In this document: positions 6,974-16,466 of the stretch, piece after piece
Layout: every line of letters begins with the position of its first letter
Numbering within the stretch: position 1 is the first letter of the stretch
Source: Paraburkholderia phenazinium
GTDB lineage: Bacteria > Pseudomonadota > Gammaproteobacteria > Burkholderiales > Burkholderiaceae
Reading direction: 5' to 3'
NCBI RefSeq assembly: GCF_900142845.1
Contig: NZ_FSRU01000003.1
Span: 558,001 to 622,000 of the forward strand
Length of the DNA stretch: 64,000 bases
Program-made: the position numbers and the translations under genes
Notes under the pieces: generated by a model
Seen by the model: the letters and a program-made list of their open reading frames with translations, nothing else
The model's database searches: none
What the model was told of the DNA's origin: nothing

Positions 6974-8451
6974 GCGGATCGATTCCAGTCAACCCGGTCG
7001 CAATGGCCGTTTTCATTTTCTTCTTCCTGCTGGTTACCGTGGTGGGTTTCTTCGCGGCGCGCTGGAAAGCAGGCGACCTCACGCAGTTGCATGAGTGGGG
7101 CCTCGGCGGCCGGCAATTCGGCGTGGTGATTTCGTGGTTCCTGGTGGGCGGAGATTTCTATACCGCCTATACCGTGATCGCCGTGCCGGCGCTGGTGTAT
7201 TCGGTGGGCGCCTATGGCTTCTTTGCGCTGCCTTATACGATCATCGTGTATCCGTTCGTGTTCGCAGTGATGCCGAAGCTATGGCAGATCGCCCATGCGA
7301 AAAATCACATCACGGCAGCCGACTACGTGCAGGGCGAATACGGCGGCAAGTGGTTCCCGGCTGCGGTGGCGCTCACTGGCATTGTCGCGACCATGCCGTA
7401 TATCGCGCTGCAACTGGTGGGCATGCAGGTGGTGATCAAGGGCCTCGGCGTGGACGGCGAACTGCCGCTGATCGTCGCGTTCGTGATCCTCGCGCTCTAC
7501 ACCTACACCAGCGGCCTGCGGGCGCCGGCGATGATCGCCTTCGTCAAGGACATCATGATCTACATTGTCGTAATCGCGGCAGTGTGGCTGATTCCAGCGA
7601 AACTCGGCGGCTACGCGCATGTGTTCGATGCAGCCGATACGTATTTCAAGGCCAAGGGCGGCGCGACCGGCATCATCCTGAAGCCGACCCAGTTCACCGC
7701 GTATGCGTCGCTCGCACTCGGCTCCGCGCTGGCTGCGTTCATGTATCCGCATACGATGACGGCGGTGCTGTCGTCGTCGTCCGCGGCAACGGTGCGCAAG
7801 AACGCCATCTTCCTCCCGGCGTACACGCTGCTGCTCGGCCTGATCGCGCTGCTCGGCTATATGGCGATTGCAGCCGGCGTGCATGTGAAGTCCGCTTCGG
7901 ATGTCGTGCCGGCGCTGTTCGGTACGCTGTTCCCGTCGTGGTTCGTCGGCTTTGCCGCGGCGGCGATTGCGATCAGCGCGCTGGTGCCGGCCGCCATCAT
8001 GTCGATTGGCGCCGCTAACCTGTTCACGCGCAATCTGTGGCGTCCGATCGTCTCGCCGGATATGTCGTCCAGCGCCGAAGCCTCGACGGCGAAGATCGTC
8101 TCGCTGGCGGTGAAGTTCGGCGCGCTGCTGTTCATCGTGTTCCTGCCCACGCAGTACGCGATCGATCTGCAGTTGCTCGGCGGCGTGTGGATCCTGCAGA
8201 TTTTCCCGGCCATCGTGTTCTCGCTGTACACGCGCCGCCTGAATACGCCGGGGCTGTTCCTCGGCTGGCTGGTGGGGATCGTGCTGGGGACCGGGCTGGC
8301 GATTTCGCAAGGCCTGAAGCCGGTGTTCGCGCTGCATCTGGGCGATGCGACGTATCCGCTGTATATCGGCCTGATTGCGCTCGCAGCGAATATCGTGGTG
8401 ACGTTCGTGGTGTCGGTGGTGACGCCGAAGCGCGTGAGCGTTAGCGCTTAA
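6970..8451 (+). CDS. mctP: Monocarboxylate:sodium symporter (SSS family)
   Basis: 493 aa with about 13 membrane helices. It shows the sodium:solute symporter pattern, including GGRQFGVVISWFLVGGDFYTAY near the N-terminus and AAIAISALVPAAIMSIGAANLFTRN around 340-360, the SSS signature region. Family knowledge: MctP of rhizobia takes up lactate, pyruvate, propionate and alanine. The preceding DUF3311 gene and divergent two-component system match the known mctP arrangement. Expression is probably controlled by that system through the TACGTA sites. An alternative is another short-chain organic acid or amino acid substrate. The inner-membrane location is certain; the substrate is inferred. Confidence 0.88.
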   Translation: MSGSIPVNPVAMAVFIFFFLLVTVVGFFAARWKAGDLTQLHEWGLGGRQFGVVISWFLVGGDFYTAYTVIAVPALVYSVGAYGFFALPYTIIVYPFVFAVMPKLWQIAHAKNHITAADYVQGEYGGKWFPAAVALTGIVATMPYIALQLVGMQVVIKGLGVDGELPLIVAFVILALYTYTSGLRAPAMIAFVKDIMIYIVVIAAVWLIPAKLGGYAHVFDAADTYFKAKGGATGIILKPTQFTAYASLALGSALAAFMYPHTMTAVLSSSSAATVRKNAIFLPAYTLLLGLIALLGYMAIAAGVHVKSASDVVPALFGTLFPSWFVGFAAAAIAISALVPAAIMSIGAANLFTRNLWRPIVSPDMSSSAEASTAKIVSLAVKFGALLFIVFLPTQYAIDLQLLGGVWILQIFPAIVFSLYTRRLNTPGLFLGWLVGIVLGTGLAISQGLKPVFALHLGDATYPLYIGLIALAANIVVTFVVSVVTPKRVSVSA

Positions 8452-8463
8452 GAAGCTGGTTGA

Positions 8464-8496
8464 GCGGGCCGGCCTCGATTTCGCAGGCCGGTCCGC
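8464..8496 (+). terminator. Hairpin after mctP
   Basis: A 12-bp stem (8464-8475 with 8485-8496, one G-T pair) with a 9-base loop starts 12 bp after the mctP stop. There is no clear T-run after it, so it may be a weak terminator or an mRNA stabiliser. Confidence 0.5.
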
Positions 8497-8509
8497 GAAG
8501 TGGCGTTGC

Positions 8510-8554
8510 GTTAGTGGCGTTAGTGGCGTTAGTGGCGTTAGTGGCGTTAGTGGC
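8510..8554. repeat. Five tandem copies of GTTAGTGGC
   Basis: Five perfect 9-bp units in a row, followed by a degenerate sixth (GCTGGC). They lie in the noncoding gap between mctP and the broken Sel1 gene. Perfect copies suggest a recent slippage tract, probably variable between strains. Confidence 0.9.
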
Positions 8555-8621
8555 GCTGGCAGCGTCCACGGCATCCGAAGCGTCCAGGGCTCCCCTCAAG
8601 CGGGCTCGCCCTTCGCCTCAC

Positions 8622-9957
8622 TCAGTATCCCGGCAAGAACGGCGCGTTCAGATTGAACGCGCTCAACCCAACATACCCCGGCGGTTCGTCAGCCAATACC
8701 ACGTCGCTGCCCGGTTGCCATGCAGCAGCGGCCCGTTCGGCCTGCTTGCGCTGATCGAGCGAGACGCCGGTCCTGCCCTCCGCCAACGACGTCTTCGCAA
8801 GCGCGTAACCATTCGCTGCCGAAACCACCAGCCAGGCACAACCGCGTCGCAAGTCACGGCTCACACCCGTACCCATCAGGTAGGTCCAGCCCAGGTCGTA
8901 CTGCGCCTTGTTATTGCCGCCACGGGCGCCGAGCGTCAGCCACTTGAGCGCCGCGGCGTAGTCGAGCGTCGCATACTTTCCGTGCTGGTACACGCTGCCC
9001 ACAATGCCTTGTGCGTTCGCGTCGCCCTGCTGCGCCGCGCGCAGCATCCAGCGCATGCCCTCGGCGTTGTCTTCGGCCACCCCACGTCCAAGCATGTAGA
9101 AGCGCCCCACCGAGATTTCCGATTCCGTATAGCCGCTATTGGCCGCCTTGCGATACCACGCCAACGCCTGGGCATCGTCCTTCGGCACGCCGGCGCCATG
9201 CTCGTAGAGATAGCCCACCCCTGCTTGACCCACCGGGTCGCCCAGCGCGGCAGCTTTCGCATACCAGGTCATCGAGGCCTTGTAGTCCGGCTTGCCGTCG
9301 ATGCCTTTATAGAACAGGCTGCCCAGTTCGTCATAGGCCGCCCCATCGCCGCGATCCGCGCCTTTGCGAAGCCAGTCATAGGCTTGCGCACCGTCGGCCT
9401 TCACGCCAAGACCCGCGGCGTAAAGCCGGCCGATGCCCGTATAAGCCTGCGCGAAACCCTGTGCCGCAGCCTGTCAGATACAAGCCGCCTGGTCCAGCCT
9501 GCGCCATTGCGTTGCCTTCCAGCGCGTGCTTGCGGTAGAGCGCTTCCGCCCTGGCATAGCTTTGCGGGCCCGGCTGCCGCAGCACATAAAACGACGCGAG
9601 TCCAAGGTCGCCCAGCGGATCGCCCGCTTTCGCGGCCTGGTTGAACAGGGTGAGTGCCGCCGCGTCGTCGCGAGGCAACCCTTGACCGAGCATGAGGAGC
9701 GTGCCGAGGTCCACCTGCGCTTGCGCGTTGCCCGCCTTCGCAAGCGGCTGCAGTTCGGCCAGCGCATCGGCAAAGCGCTGTTGCTGCATCGCCTGCTCGG
9801 CGCTTTTGATATCGGCGAATACGTGCGGCGCGTAGAGTGAAAGCACGCCGGCAATGAGAAGCGCACTTGAACAAACGGGGCGCAGCGTGGCGATAAAGTT
9901 CGGTCGGGTCACGGAGCGGTACCAGGCGAATGCGTGTTGAGTGAGATGCGCTGTCAC
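8622..9957 (-). pseudogene. Sel1-repeat exported protein, frame broken by an internal deletion
   Basis: The N-terminal frame (GTG at 9957) encodes a signal peptide (about residues 25-48, ending HVFA) and Sel1 repeats such as GNAQAQVDLGTLLMLGQGL, up to GLYLTG. The reading then leaves the family pattern. The continuation, AAAQGFAQAYTGIGRLYAAG and more Sel1 repeats to the C-terminus, is in another frame that stays open to the stop at 8622. At the junction (about 9465-9477) the GLYLTG end of one repeat meets the AAAQG start of the next, so roughly 15 codons normally between them are absent as well as the frame. That points to a real deletion, not a single-base reading error. Sel1 proteins are helical solenoid scaffolds. 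Either the gene is inactive or only an N-terminal fragment is made. Confidence 0.75.
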
Positions 9958-9969
9958 GAGGCCGCCGCG

Positions 9970-10803
9970 CTACAGATAGTCGGGCATCGTCAGCGGCGCC
10001 CTCGGACGCGGCACACGGCTCATCTGCAGCATCGTCAAAGCGAGCGCGCCGATGATCGACGTCAAGGCAATCGCGACGCCCCACAGCATGTCATAGGGAC
10101 GGTAAGCCGGGCCCAGATAACGCGCGAGTGCCGGCGCATAGGGCAGATATCCGAGCAGCGCGAAAGCGTCGACGACAACGAACACCATCAGCGCAACACC
10201 GCTGCGCCACACGCGCGAACCCTTTTGCGACAGGAGCGCCCCGACAGCGATCAACACGGTCGATGCGATCAGCGTGGTCCAGGCCGGCCAGCCGGGCAGC
10301 ACGCGCACGATCCAGCCCGCCGTCGTGCACATGGTGAGGTGGGTCAGGTAGAGCAGCGTGCTCGACAGTACGAAGCACAGCGTGGCGAAGCGCGCGCGCC
10401 ATCCCGAGGCGGCGTTGTGCCGCGCCGCGTCGTCGCGCAGATAGTGCGTGCCCGCACGGCTGAACAACACCGCTGTCGTCGCTTCGGCAACAGGCACCGC
10501 GCACAACGCAAGCGGCCACGGCGCCACGATGAAATACGCAAGGAGTGCCAGGCATGCCGCGCACGCGTACGACACGCGTCCCCAGCCGCGACCGCGCAGC
10601 AGCGCGAGGCCGGAGATCAGCGTGACCAACGACCACAGCAGCGCAATCAGCCACAGCCAGCGCTGCGCGACAGGATAGGCGGCGTAAAGCGACGCCGACG
10701 CATGCCGGTACGCCCGCACGAAGCTCGCGAACGACACGAGTGACAGAGCGGACTGCAGGATCATCGAGAAAATCGCGATCCGCACGGTGGTGTAGCGCCT
10801 CAC
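9970..10803 (-). CDS. Polytopic membrane protein, unknown function
   Basis: About 277 aa with roughly eight hydrophobic helices (for example SMILQSALSLVSFASFV, WLWLIALLWSLVTLISGLAL, LTSIIGALALTMLQM). No family recognised. The start is uncertain. GTG at 10803 and GTG at 10785 both precede the first helix, and the frame stays open further upstream but loses membrane-protein character and becomes Arg/Pro-rich. The stop is only 12 bp from the start of the broken Sel1 gene on the same strand, so the two were probably one operon. The Sel1 partner may once have acted with this membrane protein (inference). Confidence 0.65.
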   Translation of the reverse strand: MRRYTTVRIAIFSMILQSALSLVSFASFVRAYRHASASLYAAYPVAQRWLWLIALLWSLVTLISGLALLRGRGWGRVSYACAACLALLAYFIVAPWPLALCAVPVAEATTAVLFSRAGTHYLRDDAARHNAASGWRARFATLCFVLSSTLLYLTHLTMCTTAGWIVRVLPGWPAWTTLIASTVLIAVGALLSQKGSRVWRSGVALMVFVVVDAFALLGYLPYAPALARYLGPAYRPYDMLWGVAIALTSIIGALALTMLQMSRVPRPRAPLTMPDYL

Positions 10804-10955
10804 GGCACTATGCGTGGACGGTAAATTGGCTGAGGACAAGGCGTAGCGAGGTGGGTAGAAAGGTCTAAGCGGAATGCTTTCTACCCTGCTATATCGGCCC
10901 CTCCGCTCGCAACTTGAGGGCACGCGCTCGACGCAAACGTCAAACGCTGCTGTCC

Positions 10956-10991
10956 CGCGACCGGGCATCCACCCCGCAACGCCCGGTCGCG
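10956..10991 (-). terminator. Hairpin after prolyl oligopeptidase 1
   Basis: Perfect 11-bp arms CGCGACCGGGC (10956-10966) and GCCCGGTCGCG (10981-10991) lie just past the stop at 11003 in the minus direction. No T-run is obvious. It probably limits read-through. Confidence 0.5.
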
Positions 10992-11002
10992 CACCGCCTC
11001 AA

Positions 11003-13189
11003 TTAATGCTTCGGCTGAAAACCCGGCTCGCCCATCTGCCACAGCGCGAATGCCCACTCGTCGGCGAGCAGGTTGGCGTACTGCGACACGCTCGAACCGA
11101 AACCGTGACCCGCGTCGTAGTCGATGCGCAACAGCACCGGCCGCCCGCTGCTCGTCGCCGCCTGCATCCGCGCCGCCATCTTCAGCATGTGCCACGACGA
11201 GACGCGCGGATCGTTGGCGCCGGTCGTGAAGATGATCGCAGGGTACGGCGTGCCGTCATGAATGTGCGTATAGGCGCTCATGCCGTAGAGCGCATGAAAG
11301 CCCGCCTCATCCGATGACGAGCCCATCTCCGGCACGTTCGGCGGTCCATTGGGTTCCGTCTCGAAGCGCAGCGCATCGGACAGGCCCACGTCGTCCATCA
11401 CGACGCGGAACAGGCCCGGGTTGATCTCCATCGCGCCGCCCATCACGAAGCCACCCGCGCTGGCGCTGTTCGCCGCCAGATACTTCGACTGCGTGTAGTG
11501 CTGATCGATCATGTACTGCGCGCTCGCGTTGAAATCGAGCAGGGTGTTGATCTTCCAGAGCTTCTGACCGGCACGGTGCCAGGCATCGCCATATTCGCCG
11601 CCGCCGCGCATATGCGACACCGCGATGATGCCGCCCTGCGCGAGCCACGCTTGCCACGCGGGACGATACGCCGGATCGATCGACACCCCGTAGCTGCCGT
11701 AGCCGAACACAACCGTCGGATGCGAGCCGTCGCGTTTCACGCCCTTCTGCGCGATGATCGACACCGGAATGCGCGTGCCGTCATAGCTGATGGCAAACTC
11801 GTCGTGCGCTTCGACATCGGCCGACTCGGACTTCGCCGGCGGAATCAGCCCCGTATCGGTCGCGGCGTTGCTCTTCGGATCGTAGGTGAACTCACGCGGC
11901 GCCTTCACCCAGCCCTGCAGGTTGAACATGACGCCCGGCTCGCGCGGATCCGTCGTCAAGCTCGCCACCGTGCCGCCGAAGGGCAACGCGATGTCCTGGC
12001 TCTCCTTGCCGTCGAAGGACACCCGCTTTAGCTGGAAGCTCGCACCCGCACGTTCGCCGACATACATCGCATCGTTAGCCAGCACGAAAGCGTCGATCAC
12101 GTTCGGGCCCTCCGGCACGACGACGTCCGCATGCGCGAGATCCGGATGCGCGGCCGGCAGCGAAAGAATCTGGAAGCGCGAAGCACCCTTCTCCGACAGC
12201 AGATACAGGCGGTCGCCGTGCAGATGCACGTCAGTCACGCCGTCTGCGGTTTCCGCAAATTTTTGCCAGGGCGTGTCCGCACCATGGATCTGATCGAGTC
12301 TCGCCACATAGAAGATGTTGGGGTTGTCATCCATGTTGTGATTCACCACCGCAACCGCATAGGGCGAATCCGGCGACAGCAACACATAGGTCGCCTGACC
12401 TTCCGCCACCTCGAGCTTCGCCGACACGCCGCGGCCAAACACGGCCTCGTCGCCCTCGCCGTTGGGATTCTGGCCGAGCACGTGGAGATAGGTCACGGCG
12501 TTGTACTTGCTCTTCGCCAGCGGCGTGTCCGGCCCCGGCTTCGGATAGCGCAGATAGAAGAACGAGCGGTTGTCGTTGCGCCATGAGACGACGTCGTCGC
12601 CGGCACGGTCGATGACTTCGGCGGTATCGCTGCCCGACTGCGTGTCGATCACATGCAGCACGCTGTTTTCCGAGCCGCCTTCGGAGATGCCATACGCCAC
12701 GTAGCGGCCATCCCATGAAGGCGAATACCAGTCCAGCGCGGAGTGGTGGGCGCTGTCTTTCGCCAGCTTGGCCGGGTCCACCAGAATGTGTTCCTCGCCG
12801 TTGACGCCGTCGCGGTAAGCGAGCTTGGGCAGATTGGCGCCCGGCTCCCGCACCTGGTAGAAGATGCGCTCGCCGCGCCGCCTGAAGTCGCCGCGATGCA
12901 GGTCGTTACCCGTCAGCGCATCGATGCGTTGCGCAAGCGCGGCGAGGCCGGGAATCGCATCGAGCACCTTGCGCGTGTAATCCGCCTGCGCTTTCATCCA
13001 GCTCTGCACTTCGGGGTCCTTCAGGTTCTCCATGTAGCGGTAATTGTCGACGACCGGCGTACCGAAGTAGGTATCCGTCACCGGACGCACAGGCGCCACC
13101 GGCGGAGCGTCGGCGGCATGCGCCGCAGCGGAGGCGGCGAGCAGGACAGCAGCAAGCGTGACGGCCGTGAAAGACTGGGTTGGTTTCAT
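11003..13189 (-). CDS. Secreted prolyl oligopeptidase, S9A family (paralogue 1)
   Basis: 728 aa. Residues 1-24 are a signal peptide (AVTLAAVLLAASAAAHA), so the enzyme is periplasmic or secreted, unlike classic cytosolic POP. A seven-bladed propeller region follows (about 50-430), beginning DTYFGTPVVDNYRYMENL. The alpha/beta-hydrolase domain contains GYGSYGVSIDP and MRGGGEYGDAWHRAG. The nucleophile is Ser in SASAGG, where POP usually has GGSNGG. The catalytic Asp is in GANDPRV and the His in YDAGHGFG. I chose the ATG at 13189 because it is followed directly by the signal peptide. A highly similar gene lies directly upstream on the same strand. The likely role is cleaving short proline-containing peptides. 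Confidence 0.9.
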   Translation of the reverse strand: MKPTQSFTAVTLAAVLLAASAAAHAADAPPVAPVRPVTDTYFGTPVVDNYRYMENLKDPEVQSWMKAQADYTRKVLDAIPGLAALAQRIDALTGNDLHRGDFRRRGERIFYQVREPGANLPKLAYRDGVNGEEHILVDPAKLAKDSAHHSALDWYSPSWDGRYVAYGISEGGSENSVLHVIDTQSGSDTAEVIDRAGDDVVSWRNDNRSFFYLRYPKPGPDTPLAKSKYNAVTYLHVLGQNPNGEGDEAVFGRGVSAKLEVAEGQATYVLLSPDSPYAVAVVNHNMDDNPNIFYVARLDQIHGADTPWQKFAETADGVTDVHLHGDRLYLLSEKGASRFQILSLPAAHPDLAHADVVVPEGPNVIDAFVLANDAMYVGERAGASFQLKRVSFDGKESQDIALPFGGTVASLTTDPREPGVMFNLQGWVKAPREFTYDPKSNAATDTGLIPPAKSESADVEAHDEFAISYDGTRIPVSIIAQKGVKRDGSHPTVVFGYGSYGVSIDPAYRPAWQAWLAQGGIIAVSHMRGGGEYGDAWHRAGQKLWKINTLLDFNASAQYMIDQHYTQSKYLAANSASAGGFVMGGAMEINPGLFRVVMDDVGLSDALRFETEPNGPPNVPEMGSSSDEAGFHALYGMSAYTHIHDGTPYPAIIFTTGANDPRVSSWHMLKMAARMQAATSSGRPVLLRIDYDAGHGFGSSVSQYANLLADEWAFALWQMGEPGFQPKH

Positions 13190-13318
13190 TCGAGCTTCCA
13201 AAGATACGAGGCGCCGCAAGATTAACGCGACTTGCGGCAGCCCGGCTAGAGAGTCAAAAATCGCGGACGTGAACCCCGCCACGCCCGCTCGACGTGTGCG
13301 CTACGGCTACGGCTACCG

Positions 13319-15517
13319 CTACGGTTTCGGTTTCGGCTCCGGCTGAAAACCCGGCTCGCCCATCTGCCACAGCGCGAACGACCACTCGTCGGCGAGCTGG
13401 TCGGCCGCTTGCGAGAGACTGGAGCCGATCCCATGGCCCGCGTCGTAGTCGACCCGCAACAGCACCGGACGTCCGCTGCTGGTCGCCGCCTGCACGCGCG
13501 CCGCCATCTTCAGCATGTGCCACGACGCCACGCGCGGATCGTTGGCGCCGGTGGTAAACATCACCGCCGGATAGGGCGTGCCGTCCTCCACGTGCGCATA
13601 GGCGCTCGTCGAGTACAGACCGTGAAAGCCGCTTTCCGTCGAGGTCGAACCAAACTCGGGCACGTTCGGCGGTCCGTTAGGCTCGGTCTCGCCGCGCAGG
13701 GTATCGGAATCGCCGACGTCGTCGAGGATCACATGGAACAGTCCCGGATCGATCTCCAGCGCGCCGCCCATCACGATGCCGCCCGCGCTGGCGGCGTTCG
13801 CCACCAGGTACTTCGACTGTGTGTAGTGCTGATCGATCAGGTATTGCGCGCTCGCGTTGAAGTCGAGCAGCGTGTTGATCTTGGTGAGCTTCTGACCGGC
13901 CCGATGCCACGCCTCGCCATATTCGCCGCCGCCGCGTATATGCGTCACCGCGACGATGCCGCCGTGCGCGAGCCACGCCTGCCATGTTGCGTCGTAGTAC
14001 GGGTCCATGGAATCGCCATAGCTGCCGTAGCCGATCACCAGGGCAGGATGCGAGCCGTCGCGCGTCACGTCCTTGCGCGCGATGATCGACACCGGAATGC
14101 GCGTGCCGTCGTAGCTGGTGGCGAATTCATCGTGCGCCTCGATCTCGTCCGACTCGGTCTTCGCCGGCGGGATCAGTCCGGTGTCGATCGCAGCGTGGGT
14201 CTGCGGGTCGTAGGCGAGTTCGCGCGGTGCCTTGACCCAGCCCTGCAGATTGAACATGACGCCGGGCTCACGCGGGTCGACCGTCAAACTGGCGACGCTG
14301 CCCGCAAACGGCAAACCGATTGCCTGGCTATCCTTACCGTCTAGCGATACGCGCTGGAGCTGGAAACTCGCGCCCGCACGCTCGGCGAGATAGATGGCGT
14401 CGCCGGCGAGATCGAACGAGTCGATCACGTTGGCGCCTTCCGGCACCACCACCTCGGCATGCGCGAGATCCGGACGATCGAGCGGCATCGAGAGGATCTG
14501 AAAACGCGACGCGCCCTTCTGCGACATGAAGTACAACCGGTCGCCGCGCAGGCGCACATCGATCACGCCGTCTTCGGGCGCGGCGATTTTTTGCCACGGT
14601 GTCTGAGCACCGTCGATCTGCGCGAGCGGCACCACGTAAAACGTATTGGGTGCGTTGTCCATGTTGCGGTTCGCGACGGCTACCGCATACGGCGAATCCG
14701 GCGCGAGCAGCACGTAAGTACCCTGTCCTTCCGGCACGTCGAGGCTCGCCGATACGCCTTTGCCGAACACCGCCTGGTCCGCATTGCCGTCGTGATGCTC
14801 GCCGAGCACGTGGACGAACGTCACCGCGTTGTACTCGGTTTGCGACGGCGGCGTGTCGGGGCCGGCCTTCGGATAGCGCAGGTAGAAGAACGAGCGGTTA
14901 TCGTTGCGCCAGGAGACGACGCAGCCGCTTGTGCGATCGATGCGCTCCGCGAGCGTCTTGCCGGTGCTCAGATCGACGACATGCAGCACGCTTTCTTCCG
15001 AGCCGCCTTCCGAGACCCCATAGGCCACATAGCGGCCATCCCAGGAGGGCGAAAACCAGTCGAGCGAGACATGATGCGCGCTGTCTTTGGCGAGCTTCGC
15101 CGGGTCCACCAGAATATGTTCCGCGCCATCGATGTCGTCGCGATACGCGAGCCTGGGCAGATTGGCGCCCGGCTCCATCACTTCGTAAAAGAGGCGCTGG
15201 CCGCGGCGCGTGAACTGATCGCGGTGCAGGTCCTTGCCGCCCAGCGCGAGGATGCGTTGCGCGAGGGCAGCGCGGCCGGGAATCGCATCGAGCACCTTGC
15301 GCGTGTAGCGCGCTTGCGCTTTCATCCAGCGCTGGACTTCGGGGTCCTTCAGATTCTCCATGTAGCGGTAGTTGTCGACAACGGCCGTACCGAAGTAGGT
15401 ATTTGTCACGGGCCGCACCGCTGCAACGGGTGGACCCTCAACCGCTTGCGCGGCCGTGGATGAGGCGAGTACTGCAACTGCGAGAGAGATGGCCAGGAAA
15501 GTCTTTGTTGGTGTCAT
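13319..15517 (-). CDS. Secreted prolyl oligopeptidase, S9A family (paralogue 2)
   Basis: 732 aa. Signal peptide at 1-25 (LAVAVLASSTAAQA), propeller domain, then the hydrolase domain with GYGSYGDSMDP, IRGGGEYGEAWHRAG, nucleophile in AASAGG, Asp in GANDPRV and His in YDAGHGIG. It aligns with the downstream gene along its whole length. The clearest differences are around the nucleophile (AASAGG versus SASAGG) and a Pro-Lys-rich tail (PEPKPKP) after the shared end GEPGFQP. The 129-bp gap and same orientation indicate a tandem duplication with one transcript. Different propeller residues could give different peptide preferences (inference). Confidence 0.9.
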   Translation of the reverse strand: MTPTKTFLAISLAVAVLASSTAAQAVEGPPVAAVRPVTNTYFGTAVVDNYRYMENLKDPEVQRWMKAQARYTRKVLDAIPGRAALAQRILALGGKDLHRDQFTRRGQRLFYEVMEPGANLPRLAYRDDIDGAEHILVDPAKLAKDSAHHVSLDWFSPSWDGRYVAYGVSEGGSEESVLHVVDLSTGKTLAERIDRTSGCVVSWRNDNRSFFYLRYPKAGPDTPPSQTEYNAVTFVHVLGEHHDGNADQAVFGKGVSASLDVPEGQGTYVLLAPDSPYAVAVANRNMDNAPNTFYVVPLAQIDGAQTPWQKIAAPEDGVIDVRLRGDRLYFMSQKGASRFQILSMPLDRPDLAHAEVVVPEGANVIDSFDLAGDAIYLAERAGASFQLQRVSLDGKDSQAIGLPFAGSVASLTVDPREPGVMFNLQGWVKAPRELAYDPQTHAAIDTGLIPPAKTESDEIEAHDEFATSYDGTRIPVSIIARKDVTRDGSHPALVIGYGSYGDSMDPYYDATWQAWLAHGGIVAVTHIRGGGEYGEAWHRAGQKLTKINTLLDFNASAQYLIDQHYTQSKYLVANAASAGGIVMGGALEIDPGLFHVILDDVGDSDTLRGETEPNGPPNVPEFGSTSTESGFHGLYSTSAYAHVEDGTPYPAVMFTTGANDPRVASWHMLKMAARVQAATSSGRPVLLRVDYDAGHGIGSSLSQAADQLADEWSFALWQMGEPGFQPEPKPKP

Positions 15518-15544
15518 TCGCGCTTCCAGAAGTACGAGATGCTG

Positions 15545-16198
15545 CTAAGCCTGGCCCACCGGATTGCTCCAGTCGCTCAGGCCTTCTCTTGCATTGAGTT
15601 CGATGAACGACGGCAAGGCGCGCACGCGGATGATGTAGGGCATGAGGTTCTCCCGGCTTGTGGCCTTGCGCGGCATGTTGCGGGTCCAGCGCATCAGCAT
15701 CAGGGCGAGGAAGTCCGCGGTGCTGAGCCGGCCGCCTACGAGGAAGGCACGGCCGTCGGCAAGCGTTGCGCCGAGGCGCTCCCACGCTTCTTCGATGCGA
15801 CGCTCCGCAAGTGCACGGACCGCTTGTGCGCCGGCCGGGTCGCCGTCGCTATCGGCGTAAAACCAGTCGCGCATCGCGGGCAGCAGTGTGTTGGCAAAGA
15901 AGACCATCCACTCGAACCACTCGGCGCGATCGGGCGAACCCGGTGCGGGTGCAAGACCGGCCGTGGGATGGCGCTCGGCCAGCAGCATCAGCAAGGCGGC
16001 GGACTCGTGACGCGGCACGCCGTCGACGATCAGCGTCGGCACGCGCCCCGCCGGATTCAGCCGCCGATACTCGGGGTCGTGCTGGGCGCCGGTGTCGATG
16101 TCGATGAGGCGTGCCTCGAACGGAATGCCCGCTTCGATCAGCATCCAGTGTACGGCCATGCTGGCCGCACCTGGCGAGTAATACAACACATAGCTCAT
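15545..16198 (-). CDS. Glutathione S-transferase family protein
   Basis: 217 aa. The N-terminal thioredoxin fold (YVLYYSPGAASMAVHW, cis-Pro in GRVPTLIV, HESAAL for the glutathione gamma-Glu contact) is followed by the helical domain (from about 90). Bacterial beta-class GSTs have Cys in PGACS; here it is Ala (PGAAS), so chemistry would rely on Ser or Tyr, or the protein is mainly a binding or isomerase type. I chose ATG at 16198 because GGAG precedes it and translation starts directly on the first strand. It is divergent from the LanC-like gene at 16467, with a shared 268-bp promoter region. Confidence 0.85.
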   Translation of the reverse strand: MSYVLYYSPGAASMAVHWMLIEAGIPFEARLIDIDTGAQHDPEYRRLNPAGRVPTLIVDGVPRHESAALLMLLAERHPTAGLAPAPGSPDRAEWFEWMVFFANTLLPAMRDWFYADSDGDPAGAQAVRALAERRIEEAWERLGATLADGRAFLVGGRLSTADFLALMLMRWTRNMPRKATSRENLMPYIIRVRALPSFIELNAREGLSDWSNPVGQA

Positions 16199-16466
16199 GT
16201 CTCGACTCCGTTTCTGTGTCTTGCGACAACGTCGCCATACCCGGAATATTTGTCTACCGTGCCTTTCGACAACGCTTGCGTCCTGAGGCATCATCGGGAT
16301 CGGCCAAGGGCGCAAGGGCTAGATGATCGGACAGCATGACGCCTTGCGCAAGCTGATTTGCGCGCTTATCGAGCGTGCAATGCAACATCCGATTCGCCGT
16401 GCATAGAGCCGAACGACAACGGCCTCACACGGCGGTCACTCTCTCCCATTCCAACGCGAGGTATGC

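Noticed and set aside
14459..15463. Open frame opposite the second prolyl oligopeptidase
   Set aside because: Antisense artefact of strong codon bias; the catalytic domains read on the minus strand.
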